Shown: piece after piece, positions 25,210-33,769 of the stretch
Layout of the letters: each line of letters begins with the position of its first letter
Numbering within the stretch: the stretch's first letter is position 1
From: JBBRDU01 sp038230335
GTDB lineage: Bacteria > Verrucomicrobiota > Verrucomicrobiia > Chthoniobacterales > UBA10450
NCBI GenBank assembly: GCA_038230335.1
Contig: JBBRNL010000001.1
Span: 496,001-560,000, forward strand
Length of the DNA: 64,000 nt
Direction: 5' to 3'
The notes under the pieces: generated by a model
The model's database searches: none
The model's input: only the letters and a program-made list of their open reading frames with translations
What the model was told of the DNA's origin: nothing
Program-made: the position numbers and the translations under genes

Positions 25210-26625
25210 ATGCCGGTAAAAACCGAGAAAGAATTAGGTGAGTCGCAACGCGCGCACTGGCTCAAGGCCGTGGCCGCGATCGAGCTGCGGAATTTTGGCT
25301 ACGCCATCTCTCTGCTCCAAGGCATTCTTCGGCAGGAACCGGAATTCATGACCGGCCGGCAATTGTTGCGCCGCACTGAAGTCAGCCGGCACAAGGCTGC
25401 GAAAAAGACCTTTTTTAATATCTCGACCGCGCCGCTCGCTGTCATGAAAGCACAGCGCGAAGTGAAAAAGGATCCGAAGCGGGCTGTTGAGATGGTCGAG
25501 AAAGTTCTGGAAGAGGAGCCGTACAATCGGCAGGCGAACCTCGTTCTGAAGGAAGCGGCGGTGGCTGCAGGTTGGCCCGAGATCGGAGTCTTTGCCCTGC
25601 GCACATTGCTCGAGGAGCACCCTCGTGACGCCAAATTGCTGCATGAGCTTGGCCGCTTGTATCACGACATGGGTCTGAGCAACGAAGAGGTCGAGACGTA
25701 CAATCGCCTGACTGATGCCGATCCGCTTGATGCCGAAGCGTTGCGATTGGGTAAAGATGCGTCGGCGCGTGCTTCCATGACGAGTGGGGGATGGACGCAG
25801 GCGGAGAGCTATCGGGATTTAATTAAGGACAAGAATCTGGCCGTGGCCTTGGAGCAGCAAGGCCGGATGAAATCAACGGGGGAATCGCTCGACCAGCAGA
25901 TCGCGGAGACCTACCAACGGCACGAGGCCGAACCGCAAAACGTCGACCTGGCGCGCAAGCTCGGAACACTGAACGAGGAAAAAGCGGACGTAGAATCGGC
26001 CATCGCCTGGTATCAGTATGCCGTTGACCTAACGAACGGAACAGACGCCGGCCTGACGCGCCGCGTTTCCGATCTCAAGATGCGTCGGTCGGACCAGGAC
26101 ATTACAGAATTGGAAGCGTTTGTCGCAAGCCATGGGCCGGACGACGAAACCTACGCGCAGCGCGCGGAAGAGCTGAGGGTCGCTCGAAAAACGCGCGCTG
26201 AGTTATTGATCGAAGAGGCGCGCAAGCGAGTCGAGCGGAACCCGACTGATCTGCAAGTTCGATTTGAATTGGGTGAGCAGCTCGTCAATGCCGGTCAATT
26301 CCGGGACGCTTTGCCGGAGTTGCAGCGGGCCCGCCAGAATCCCAATGCGCGCTTAAAGGCGATGAACCTTCTCGGACGCTGCTATCGCGAGCTGAAAATG
26401 ATGGACCTGGCGATGAAACAGCTGGAGGAAGCGTCCCGCGAAATCGTTTCCATGGACGTGATGAAGAAGGAAATCGTTTACAATCTGGGCTTGGTTTACG
26501 AGGAAATGGGGGAACGCGAGAAGTCGCTTTCCTGCATGAAACAAATCTACGAAGCGGATTACGGGTATAAAGACGTGGCCGAACGGGTGGAAAGCTCTTA
26601 TCGCCCGGGCGCCGCTCCTGCCTAG
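25210..26625 (+). CDS. Tetratricopeptide-repeat protein
   Basis: 471 residues of mostly helical TPR-like repeats with no signal peptide or membrane segment. Repeats are clear around 80-180 (LLHELGRLYHDMGLSNEEVETYNRL) and 330-460 (VRFELGEQLVNAGQFRDALPELQRA, YNLGLVYEEMGEREKSLSCM). The middle is charged and could be a coiled coil. Presumably a cytoplasmic scaffold; partner unknown. ATG 25210 has a weak AGATAAGAG upstream. Not obviously in an operon. Confidence 0.75.
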   Translation: MPVKTEKELGESQRAHWLKAVAAIELRNFGYAISLLQGILRQEPEFMTGRQLLRRTEVSRHKAAKKTFFNISTAPLAVMKAQREVKKDPKRAVEMVEKVLEEEPYNRQANLVLKEAAVAAGWPEIGVFALRTLLEEHPRDAKLLHELGRLYHDMGLSNEEVETYNRLTDADPLDAEALRLGKDASARASMTSGGWTQAESYRDLIKDKNLAVALEQQGRMKSTGESLDQQIAETYQRHEAEPQNVDLARKLGTLNEEKADVESAIAWYQYAVDLTNGTDAGLTRRVSDLKMRRSDQDITELEAFVASHGPDDETYAQRAEELRVARKTRAELLIEEARKRVERNPTDLQVRFELGEQLVNAGQFRDALPELQRARQNPNARLKAMNLLGRCYRELKMMDLAMKQLEEASREIVSMDVMKKEIVYNLGLVYEEMGEREKSLSCMKQIYEADYGYKDVAERVESSYRPGAAPA

Positions 26626-26771
26626 ACGCCTTCTTCCGTGCCCCGCGGGGTGCTTCAGAAAGTTTCTGCGGTCGGTTTGAAGAGCGGGCGTTCCTTCACG
26701 TCCAATCGGATATGAAGACTCGAATCTTCAGTACCGGTACATCCAGTAAACCCAAACCAAAGAACATATTT

Positions 26772-27347
26772 ATGAAAAACAAAATAACTGTAATCACACG
26801 CTGTGGCGTCAGCGCTCTCGGCTTTGCTTTAGTCTGCCTGTGTGGCACGGCTTCCGCGCAAAACCCGAAGCCTTACCCAGCACTTAAATCCCAGCATCAA
26901 GGCGAGGAAAACACCAAGCCGGCTCCGGCCAAAAGCAACGGTGCCGCCCTTAGTGCCAAGGATAAACGCTTCATCGGCGAAGCGGCCAAGGGAGGCATGA
27001 TGGAGGTGGAAGGCGGAAAGATGGCGGCTAAGAACGCCAAGAACGCAGATGTGAAAAAATTCGGTAACCGCATGGTAACCGATCATTCCAAGGCGAATGG
27101 CGAACTGATGGCGCTCGCCTCGGCCAAAGGCGTTCAGGTTCCCTCCGCCAAGTCGGCTGAGAAATGGAAGAACGATAAGGAATATATGGAAATGATGGTG
27201 AAGGATCACCAAAAGGTCATGGCGGAATTTCAGGCTGAGGCCAAAAATGGCAGCGATGCGGAACTGAAGAAATTTGCCAGCAAAACCTCCAAAGTGATCG
27301 AAAAGCACCTGCAGATGGCGAAAGAAATTCAGGGTAAACTGAAGTAA
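26772..27347 (+). CDS. Exported DUF4142 (ferritin-like) protein
   Basis: 191 residues with a signal peptide ending ASA-Q (about residue 29). The mature part is an all-helical DUF4142 domain: SAKDKRFIGEAAKGGMMEVEGGKMAAKNA, VKKFGNRMVTDHSKANGELMALA and EYMEMMVKDHQKVMAEF. The family is periplasmic and of unknown function, sometimes linked to stress. ATG 26772 is preferred over an in-frame ATG at 26712 because the signal peptide begins here. A strong intrinsic terminator follows. Confidence 0.85.
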   Translation: MKNKITVITRCGVSALGFALVCLCGTASAQNPKPYPALKSQHQGEENTKPAPAKSNGAALSAKDKRFIGEAAKGGMMEVEGGKMAAKNAKNADVKKFGNRMVTDHSKANGELMALASAKGVQVPSAKSAEKWKNDKEYMEMMVKDHQKVMAEFQAEAKNGSDAELKKFASKTSKVIEKHLQMAKEIQGKLK

Positions 27348-27367
27348 TAAAGATTTTTTTCGATTGC

Positions 27368-27403
27368 AGTGCGGCGCGTCTGAAAGGGCGCGCCGCACTT
27401 TTT
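27368..27403 (+). terminator. Intrinsic terminator after the DUF4142 gene
   Basis: A perfect 11-bp GC-rich stem AGTGCGGCGCG / CGCGCCGCACT with a 10-base loop is followed by a T5 run. The placement 20 bases past the stop and the sequence fit a classical Rho-independent terminator. Confidence 0.92.
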
Positions 27404-27513
27404 ATTGGGCGAATCCCATGGCCGGTGTTGCACACGCAGGTGGCCTGCCCGCACGTCGCACGATGACGTGGTGAGACTAAAAGCGGCTTGCTTTTGCGGG
27501 AGCAACCGGAATC

Positions 27514-28929
27514 GTGGCCACAGCGATGCGCAAGACGAAGATCATCTGCACGCTGGGACCTGCGACCGAGACGGCGGAGATGCTGGGCCGCTTAATCGAA
27601 GCGGGAACCGATGTTTTCCGGTTGAACATGAGCCACGCCGAGCACCATTGGGTGCGCGACATTGTTCCCCGGATTCGCGAAATTGCGAAAGGGGTCGGTC
27701 GACCTGTTGGCGTTTTACTCGACACGCAGGGGCCGGCCATCCGGACAGGTGATCTGAAAACCAAGCTAAAGCTGAACCCCGGTGACATCATCGAGTTCAC
27801 CGTGCGAGGCGCCAAAAGCGAGGAGAAGTATTCGGTCGACGTCAATTACGAGGGACTCGTTAGCGACATCCATGTGGGCGACACCGTTCTAGTGGACAAT
27901 GGGATGATCCGAATGGAAGTGCTGGAGAAGAAACGAAATCGGATTCGCTGCCGTGTTATGACTCCGGGAACGCTCGGTTCGAGACGACACATCAATTTGC
28001 CCGGGGTGCGGGTCAATCTGCCGCCGCTGACCGAGAAAGATCTGGCGGACGTGACCCTTGGGGCAGAGTTGAAGGTGGACTTCGTCGCGCTCAGTTTTGT
28101 GCGCGAAGCGAGTGACATCAAGGAGCTGCGCCGTGTGCTTAAGGAGGAAAAGAGCGAGGCCCGCATCGTGGCCAAGATTGAGGATCAATCGGCCGTCCAC
28201 TCTCTTGACGAAATTATCCATGCGGCGGATGCCGTCATGGTGGCGCGCGGCGATCTGGGGATCGAATGCCCGATGGAGGAGTTGCCGATTATTCAGCGGC
28301 GAATTGTTAAAATGAGTGTTCGTCTCGGCAAGCCGGTGGTGGTCGCCACGCACCTCCTTGAGTCCATGATTGTGAATCCCATGCCGACGCGGGCGGAGAT
28401 CACCGATGTAGCCAACGCGGTCTTTGAGCAGGCGGACGCGATCATGCTCAGCGGAGAGACGAGCGTGGGACGCTATCCAGTTGAGTGCGTCCAGATTTTG
28501 AATCGAGTGGCCCTGCGCATCGAACGAAGCGGGGACGCCGGCTTCGCTAAGACAGCCGTCCTTGAGGACGACCGGCAAAAGACCGTCGCCTCAGCCGTGG
28601 TTCTGGCCAATTCCTTGCGGCGAGCTCGGATTATTGTGTTCACGCGTTACGGCACCATGGGTAGGAATGTATCGAATTTACGGCCGGAACATGCGCCCAT
28701 CTTCGCCTTTACTCCGACCGAAGAAGTGCGGCGGCAGTTGGCCATCTGCTGGGGGGTTTTTGCCGTGCGGATCGACTTCACGGATGATCCCAATGCGAAC
28801 ATTGAGGCGGCCGAGAATTATCTGCGGGAGAAAAAACTGGCCAGTTCGGGTGACCCGCTGGTCGTGATTAGCGATATTCTGGCGGAGGGATCTCGCTTTG
28901 ATTGCGTGCAATTGCGCACGGCAAAATGA
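27514..28929 (+). CDS. pyk: Pyruvate kinase
   Basis: Converts phosphoenolpyruvate and ADP to pyruvate and ATP. The 471-residue sequence shows KTKIICTLGPATET, FRLNMSHAEHHW, LLDTQGPAIRTG, the active-site block IVAKIEDQSAVHSLDEII, ARGDLGIECPMEELP and LESMIVNPMPTRAEITDVANAVFEQADAIMLSGE-type sequence split over the catalytic barrel. The usual VATQMLESM reads VATHLLESM. C-terminal allosteric domain present. GTG 27514 has GGGAG upstream; ATG 27526 is the alternative start. Confidence 0.94.
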   Translation: MATAMRKTKIICTLGPATETAEMLGRLIEAGTDVFRLNMSHAEHHWVRDIVPRIREIAKGVGRPVGVLLDTQGPAIRTGDLKTKLKLNPGDIIEFTVRGAKSEEKYSVDVNYEGLVSDIHVGDTVLVDNGMIRMEVLEKKRNRIRCRVMTPGTLGSRRHINLPGVRVNLPPLTEKDLADVTLGAELKVDFVALSFVREASDIKELRRVLKEEKSEARIVAKIEDQSAVHSLDEIIHAADAVMVARGDLGIECPMEELPIIQRRIVKMSVRLGKPVVVATHLLESMIVNPMPTRAEITDVANAVFEQADAIMLSGETSVGRYPVECVQILNRVALRIERSGDAGFAKTAVLEDDRQKTVASAVVLANSLRRARIIVFTRYGTMGRNVSNLRPEHAPIFAFTPTEEVRRQLAICWGVFAVRIDFTDDPNANIEAAENYLREKKLASSGDPLVVISDILAEGSRFDCVQLRTAK

Positions 28930-29050
28930 AGGGCGGACCCTTTTGTTGTGACCTCGGACGGTCGACTTCGCCATGCGCTTACCCTCTGTAGGGCGTTAAA
29001 TAGACGCGGCGGTCAAGCGTCAGGCGGAGTTTCGACTCCACATGCGTCGA

Positions 29051-29085
29051 TAAAAAGAAAACGGGCGGACGTTGCCGTCCGCCCG
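29051..29085 (-). terminator. Intrinsic terminator of the sigma-factor gene
   Basis: A perfect 10-bp stem CGGGCGGACG / CGTCCGCCCG with loop TTGC lies 30 bases past the minus-strand stop. On that strand it is followed by TTTTCTTTTTA. It may also stop read-through from pyk. Confidence 0.88.
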
Positions 29086-29115
29086 CACAAATTAGAATCC
29101 GAACGGCGCTGCTGC

Positions 29116-29985
29116 CTATGCTTCGACCGGCAACTCCACATCGACCGGGCGTTCTTTTTTGCCCAGAGCTCGTCGCAGTTTCGACAAGGCGATGTTTTGC
29201 AACTGGCGGATGCGCTCGCGCGTCACACCGAACTTCTTTCCCACTTCCTCGAGAGTTTTGGGTTTTCCGCCGTCCAGGCCGAAGCGCTGGAAGATGATCT
29301 TCTTTTCGCGATCATCCAGCACATCGAGCAGTCCGCCGACTTCGTTGCGCAAATTCTTATCGCGCAACAGCTCAAAAGGAGTCTGCGCGTCTTCGTCGCC
29401 GACGATCTCACCGAATTCAGTCGAGTCGTCGTCACTGATCGGAGCGTCGAGTGACGCAGGCCGGATCGAGACAGTCTTCAACTGTGACACCTTGCCGCTG
29501 GCGATACCGATTTCATCGCCCAACTCCTCGTCGGTGGGTTCCCGGCCGAGCTCTTCGCTCATTTGCAGGGAGACGCGCCGCATCTTCGAGATTTTATCGA
29601 CGAGATGCACGGGCAAACGGATGGTTTTGCTTTGATTGGCCAGCGCCCGTTTGATCGACTGTTTGATCCACCACGCGGCATACGTACTGAGCTTTCCGCC
29701 CTTGGCCGGGTCGAATCGCTCTACCGCCTTCATCAGCCCAATGTTGCCCTCCGAAATGAGGTCCAAAAGGGGGAGCCCGAGATTGGCGTAATCGTGGGCA
29801 ATTTTCACCACGAGGCGCAGATTGGAACGGATCATCAAGGCTCGAGCCTCGCGATCGCCTTTCTTGATCTTGGCGGCCAGTTCTATCTCTTGGTCAGGGG
29901 TCAAAAGGGGGATTTGCCCGATCTCACGCAGGTAAATTTTTATTCCAGTATCGCTATCTTCAGCGGCCATATAACTCTTTTTCAT
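29116..29985 (-). CDS. Sigma-70 family RNA polymerase sigma factor (RpoD/RpoS-like, short)
   Basis: 289 residues: region 1.2 (IKIYLREIGQIPLLTPDQEIELA), region 2 (LRLVVKIAHDYANLGLPLLDL, STYAAWWIKQSIKRAL), region 3 (RLPVHLVDKISKMRR) and region 4 with the helix-turn-helix KTLEEVGKKFGVTRERIRQLQ. No long region 1.1, so it resembles group 2 or short primary factors rather than full RpoD. Start taken at ATG 29985; ATG 29970 is also possible. Transcribed alone with its own terminator, upstream region rich in hairpins. Confidence 0.9.
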   Translation of the reverse strand: MKKSYMAAEDSDTGIKIYLREIGQIPLLTPDQEIELAAKIKKGDREARALMIRSNLRLVVKIAHDYANLGLPLLDLISEGNIGLMKAVERFDPAKGGKLSTYAAWWIKQSIKRALANQSKTIRLPVHLVDKISKMRRVSLQMSEELGREPTDEELGDEIGIASGKVSQLKTVSIRPASLDAPISDDDSTEFGEIVGDEDAQTPFELLRDKNLRNEVGGLLDVLDDREKKIIFQRFGLDGGKPKTLEEVGKKFGVTRERIRQLQNIALSKLRRALGKKERPVDVELPVEA

Positions 29986-30366
29986 TAAACGGTTTGGGGG
30001 AGACCGACAAGGCATCAGCGCTCGCAGCTGCCGGGATCGCCTTGTGGGACAAATTTAGTAACATTCTGAAAGTATTTAACAAGGTTAAATATTCGGGTTT
30101 TCGACAGTGGTTGGAGGCCCCTTGTTCAATCTTTTCCAAGAGGAGTTATCGACTCCTTCGGACGAAGGGCTAGTTCCGTCCGAATAGGTCATCTTTCGAA
30201 CCCCTCCAGATGATTCGCGGCACGAATCCCCACTGGCTTCATTTTCTCAGGAAAGGCCCATACTGGCCTTTTCGGTGACTTGAAGTCAACCCCAGGGTTG
30301 GGCGTCCCGATGACGGCTATTTGCCGCTTCTCGTGCCGCTTGTTTTTTGCGACTCTGCCGCCCTCC
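29986..30366. other. Gene-free divergent region, 381 bases, three hairpins
   Basis: Between the sigma-factor gene (minus) and comM (plus). It contains back-to-back stems AGGAGT-TATCG-ACTCCT (30141-30157) and TCGGACG/CGTCCGA (30158-30183), then AAAGGCC-CATACT-GGCCTTT (30252-30271) followed by TC, and the near-palindrome TGACTTGAAGTCA (30275-30287). No gene is seen. The structures could be leader regulation or termination of an upstream transcript. Confidence 0.5.
30055..30082 (-). promoter_or_regulatory. Possible sigma-70 promoter of the sigma-factor gene
   Basis: On the minus strand TTGTTA is followed after 16 bases by TACTAA, about 70 bases upstream of the chosen start. The match to consensus is only moderate. 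Confidence 0.3.
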
Positions 30367-31902
30367 ATGCTGGCCAAGATTTACTCTGCTGCCGTCTACG
30401 GGGTCGACGCTTACGAAGTGGAAGTGGAAGTAAATGCCGGCCGTGGCGAGGTCGCCGTGGTGGTGGTGGGCCTTCCCGACGCAGCCGTGAAAGAAAGTCG
30501 CGATCGCGTGACCACGGCCGTGGCGAACAGCGGGTACCGATGGTCACGCGGGCGCACGACGATCAACCTGGCCCCGGCCGATATTAAGAAGGAGGGCCCG
30601 AGCTTCGATTTACCCATCGCTTTGGGGATGATCGCGGTCAGCGAAGATATTGATACTTTGCCTTTTGCCGACTTTAGCTTTGTCGGTGAGCTGGCCTTGG
30701 ACGGCGGAGTGCGACCGGTCAAGGGTGTGCTACCGGTAGCGTTGGAGGCGCGCCGCCGGGGCAAACGCGCCTTGTTCGTGCCGGAAGCGAACGCGCGCGA
30801 GGCCGCCATGGTCGACAAGATCGACATCTATGGGGTGCAGAATTTGCGGCAGACTTTTGAGTTTTTGCGCGGGAATCAACCGCTCACGCCGACGCGCGGC
30901 GATGTCTCCGGTTTTTTCTCAGCTCATCAGGATTACGACGTCGACTTCAGCGATGTGAAAGGCCAAAGCCATGTAAAACGGGCCATCGAGGTGGCCGTGG
31001 CCGGCGGTCACAACATCCTGATGGTTGGTCCGCCTGGCTCGGGCAAGTCGATGTTATCCAAGCGGATTGCCACGATTATTCCGCCGATGTCTCTCGAAGA
31101 AGCGATCGAGACGACCAAAATTCACAGCATTGCCGGGCTGCTTGATGGCGAAAGATCGTTCGTTTCCACTCGGCCCTTTCGTTCGCCCCATCATACTATT
31201 AGTGACATCGGCCTCCTCGGCGGAGGAACCTTCCCGAATCCTGGCGAAGTCAGTATCGCTCATAACGGCGTCCTTTTTCTTGATGAACTCCCGGAGTTTA
31301 AGCGTTCGACTCTGGAAGTCATGCGGCAGCCGCTGGAGGACGGCCGGGTGACCGTTTCGCGCGCGGCCGGGAGCGTGACCTTCCCCTCCGAGTTCATGCT
31401 CGTCGCGGCGATGAACCCCTGTCCGTGCGGCTATTTCGGAGACTTGAAGCGCGAATGCCGTTGCAGTCCGGTGCAGGTGCAAAGATATCGGCAGCGGATT
31501 TCCGGGCCGCTGCTCGACCGAATCGATCTGCACATCGAAGTGCCGGCGGTGGAGTATCAGGATGTGGCGAGTGAACGGGTCGAAGAAAGTTCAGCGGCTA
31601 TTCGCGCGCGCATCGGCGCGGCCCGTGAGCGGCAGCAACAGCGTTTCAGTCAGGATGCCAAAACGAACTGCAACGCGCGCATGTCGACGCGCCTTATGAA
31701 ACTGCACTGCAAGCTCGGGGAAGATTCCCATGAGTTGATCAAAGTGGCCATGAACGAACTAAACCTGAGCGCACGGGCCTACGACAGAATCTTGAAAGTT
31801 TCGCGCACCATTTCCGATCTGGCGGGAGCGGACGACATCTCTGTCGATCACGTCAGCGAAGCGATTCAGTACCGGACGTTCGATCGCACGCTCTGGATTT
31901 GA
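30367..31902 (+). CDS. comM: ComM/YifB-family AAA+ ATPase
   Basis: 511 residues. N-terminal domain SAAVYGVDAYEVEVEVNAG, GLPDAAVKESRDRV and PADIKKEGPSFDLPIAL, then the magnesium-chelatase-like AAA+ core with Walker A VGPPGSGKSMLSKR, GEVSIAHNGVLFLDELPEF and NPCPCGYFGD. In naturally competent bacteria ComM is a helicase aiding branch migration of incoming DNA. A comEC gene lies at the window end, so competence is conceivable. Start ATG 30367 fits the family N-terminus; an earlier in-frame ATG (30280) does not. Confidence 0.93.
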   Translation: MLAKIYSAAVYGVDAYEVEVEVNAGRGEVAVVVVGLPDAAVKESRDRVTTAVANSGYRWSRGRTTINLAPADIKKEGPSFDLPIALGMIAVSEDIDTLPFADFSFVGELALDGGVRPVKGVLPVALEARRRGKRALFVPEANAREAAMVDKIDIYGVQNLRQTFEFLRGNQPLTPTRGDVSGFFSAHQDYDVDFSDVKGQSHVKRAIEVAVAGGHNILMVGPPGSGKSMLSKRIATIIPPMSLEEAIETTKIHSIAGLLDGERSFVSTRPFRSPHHTISDIGLLGGGTFPNPGEVSIAHNGVLFLDELPEFKRSTLEVMRQPLEDGRVTVSRAAGSVTFPSEFMLVAAMNPCPCGYFGDLKRECRCSPVQVQRYRQRISGPLLDRIDLHIEVPAVEYQDVASERVEESSAAIRARIGAARERQQQRFSQDAKTNCNARMSTRLMKLHCKLGEDSHELIKVAMNELNLSARAYDRILKVSRTISDLAGADDISVDHVSEAIQYRTFDRTLWI

Positions 31903-31903
31903 T

Positions 31904-32344
31904 CTAGTCGGTTTCGGACAGGATTCTCGTGGCTTCGGCCATCGTCTCGCAGGTTATGATTCGGACAGCCGGCCCGTAATGGAAACGCGACATGATCTGC
32001 ATGCCGATGTCCCGGGTGGGATCGGGAATTACCCTAACGACTTCCGTTACCCCTTTTTTCTGGCAGAGATCCATCACCTGTTCGATGAAGGGGGCGCAGG
32101 CCAGATCCATGGACGAGAGATCGGACAGGTCGGCGAGGAGTCGAAAGCCCGGCTCCAATTGGGCCAGCGCGGAGGGCGCTTGTTGCTCGCCTTCCCGCGC
32201 TTCGCCCGCGGTGACGTGCCCGGCATATCGTACGAGGAGGAGGGCTCGCTGGGACTGCGCTTCAATTGTAACCACGGTAGATTTTTCGACTCGTTTCACT
32301 TTTTGAGCAAACATTTCCGCCGTGTGATTTTCCGCGCCGATCAT
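31904..32344 (-). CDS. STAS/SpoIIAA-like protein
   Basis: 146 residues, cytoplasmic. The core (RLLADLSDLSSMDLACAP, VIPDPTRDIGMQIMSRFHYG) has the pattern of SpoIIAA-like/STAS proteins that carry regulatory or lipid-linked signals. It starts only 36 bases from the divergent response regulator, so the two share a promoter region, suggesting a functional link with the two-component system. Start taken at ATG 32344; ATG at residue 11 is possible. Function unknown. Confidence 0.65.
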   Translation of the reverse strand: MIGAENHTAEMFAQKVKRVEKSTVVTIEAQSQRALLLVRYAGHVTAGEAREGEQQAPSALAQLEPGFRLLADLSDLSSMDLACAPFIEQVMDLCQKKGVTEVVRVIPDPTRDIGMQIMSRFHYGPAVRIITCETMAEATRILSETD

Positions 32345-32380
32345 TGACACCGCGGGAGAAACGCGGTTCAGAGTTAGGCC

Positions 32381-33727
32381 ATGACAAGGATTCTCATCGC
32401 CGATGATCAGCGCGACGTTCTTGAAGCGCTGCGCATTCTTCTGAAGGGCGAAGGCTATCAAACCGACGCGGTCACGTCGCTGGTCGGCATCGTTAACGCC
32501 CTGGAGAAAAAGGATTACGCGCTCCTTATGATGGATCTGAATTACACGCGCGATACCACGTCCGGGCAGGAGGGACTCGAAGTCATCCCGAAAATCCAGG
32601 AACTGGACACGACGCTGCCGATCGTGGTCATGACGGCGTGGGCGACGATCGATCTCGCGGTAGAGGCGATGAAGCGCGGAGCGCGCGATTTCGTGCCGAA
32701 GCCCTGGGATAATGAGCGCTTGATGACCATTATCCGGACGCAAATCGAATTGGCTGGGGCGTTGCGGCGTGGACGCAAACTCGAAGCCGAGAATCAGTTG
32801 TTGCGTGGGAGCGCCCCGAACATTATCGCCGAATCCGTTGCCATGCGGCCCGTCATGGAGATGATATCCCGCGTTGCGCCCTCCGACGCCAACGTGCTTG
32901 TGACGGGGGAAAACGGCACGGGCAAGGGACTCGTCGCGCAAGCCTTGCACGCCCTCTCGCCTCGGGCCGCCAAGTCCATGATCACCGTGAATATGGGGGG
33001 ACTTTCTGAGACTCTTTTTGAAAGTGAGCTTTTCGGTCACGTAAAAGGCGCCTTTACCGATGCCAAGACAGACCGGGCGGGTCGCTTTGAGTTGGCCGAT
33101 GAGAGTACGCTGTTCATGGATGAAATCGCGAACATCCCTCTCACGCAGCAGGCCAAGCTCCTGCGCATGATTGAGACGGGCGAATTCGAGCGGGTCGGTT
33201 CATCCAAAACCTTGCATGCCAATGTGCGGATCATTTCGGCGACCAACTCCAACCTTTCCGACGAGGTCGCCCACGGCCGCTTCCGGCAGGACTTGCTCTT
33301 TCGACTCAACACCATTGAGATTTCTCTGCCGCCTCTGCGCGACCGGCGGGAAGATATTATGTCCCTCGCCACCAGTTTCCTGCGACAGCACGCGCAGCGG
33401 TATCGCAAGGAAATTGCCGGCTTTGACGAGACGGCGCGAGAACGTCTCCTTCAACACTCATTTCCGGGAAACGTGCGCGAACTGGACCACGTGGTCGAAC
33501 GAGCCGTTCTCATGTCGCAGGGAAAGCAGGTCAGGGCAACCGATCTTGGTCTAACGACGGGACGCGATGATTCGACGAGACTGGAAGACATGAGCCTGGA
33601 GGAAGTGGAGGCGTTCTTGATTAAGAAGGCGTTAGCCCGCGCGGATGGCAACGCCCGGCGGGCGGCCGAGGCGCTCGGCTTGAGCCGGAGTGCCTTCTAT
33701 CGTCGTCTGCAGCATTATGGACTCTAA
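32381..33727 (+). CDS. NtrC-family sigma-54-dependent response regulator
   Basis: 448 residues. Receiver domain with the acidic pair ADD (8-9), phosphoacceptor Asp52 in MMDLNY and Lys in VPKPW; AAA+ domain with Walker A GENGTGKG, Walker B TLFMDEI and arginine-finger region FRQDLLFRLN; C-terminal Fis helix-turn-helix ARRAAEALGLSRSAFYRRL. The sigma-54 contact loop reads GAFTDA rather than GAFTGA. It activates sigma-54 promoters on phosphorylation. The kinase gene follows 42 bases later, and a consensus sigma-54 promoter lies 1.5 kb downstream. Confidence 0.94.
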   Translation: MTRILIADDQRDVLEALRILLKGEGYQTDAVTSLVGIVNALEKKDYALLMMDLNYTRDTTSGQEGLEVIPKIQELDTTLPIVVMTAWATIDLAVEAMKRGARDFVPKPWDNERLMTIIRTQIELAGALRRGRKLEAENQLLRGSAPNIIAESVAMRPVMEMISRVAPSDANVLVTGENGTGKGLVAQALHALSPRAAKSMITVNMGGLSETLFESELFGHVKGAFTDAKTDRAGRFELADESTLFMDEIANIPLTQQAKLLRMIETGEFERVGSSKTLHANVRIISATNSNLSDEVAHGRFRQDLLFRLNTIEISLPPLRDRREDIMSLATSFLRQHAQRYRKEIAGFDETARERLLQHSFPGNVRELDHVVERAVLMSQGKQVRATDLGLTTGRDDSTRLEDMSLEEVEAFLIKKALARADGNARRAAEALGLSRSAFYRRLQHYGL

Positions 33728-33769
33728 AGATTCCAGATTTCGAATTGTTATGTTCGGATTTGGAGTTTC

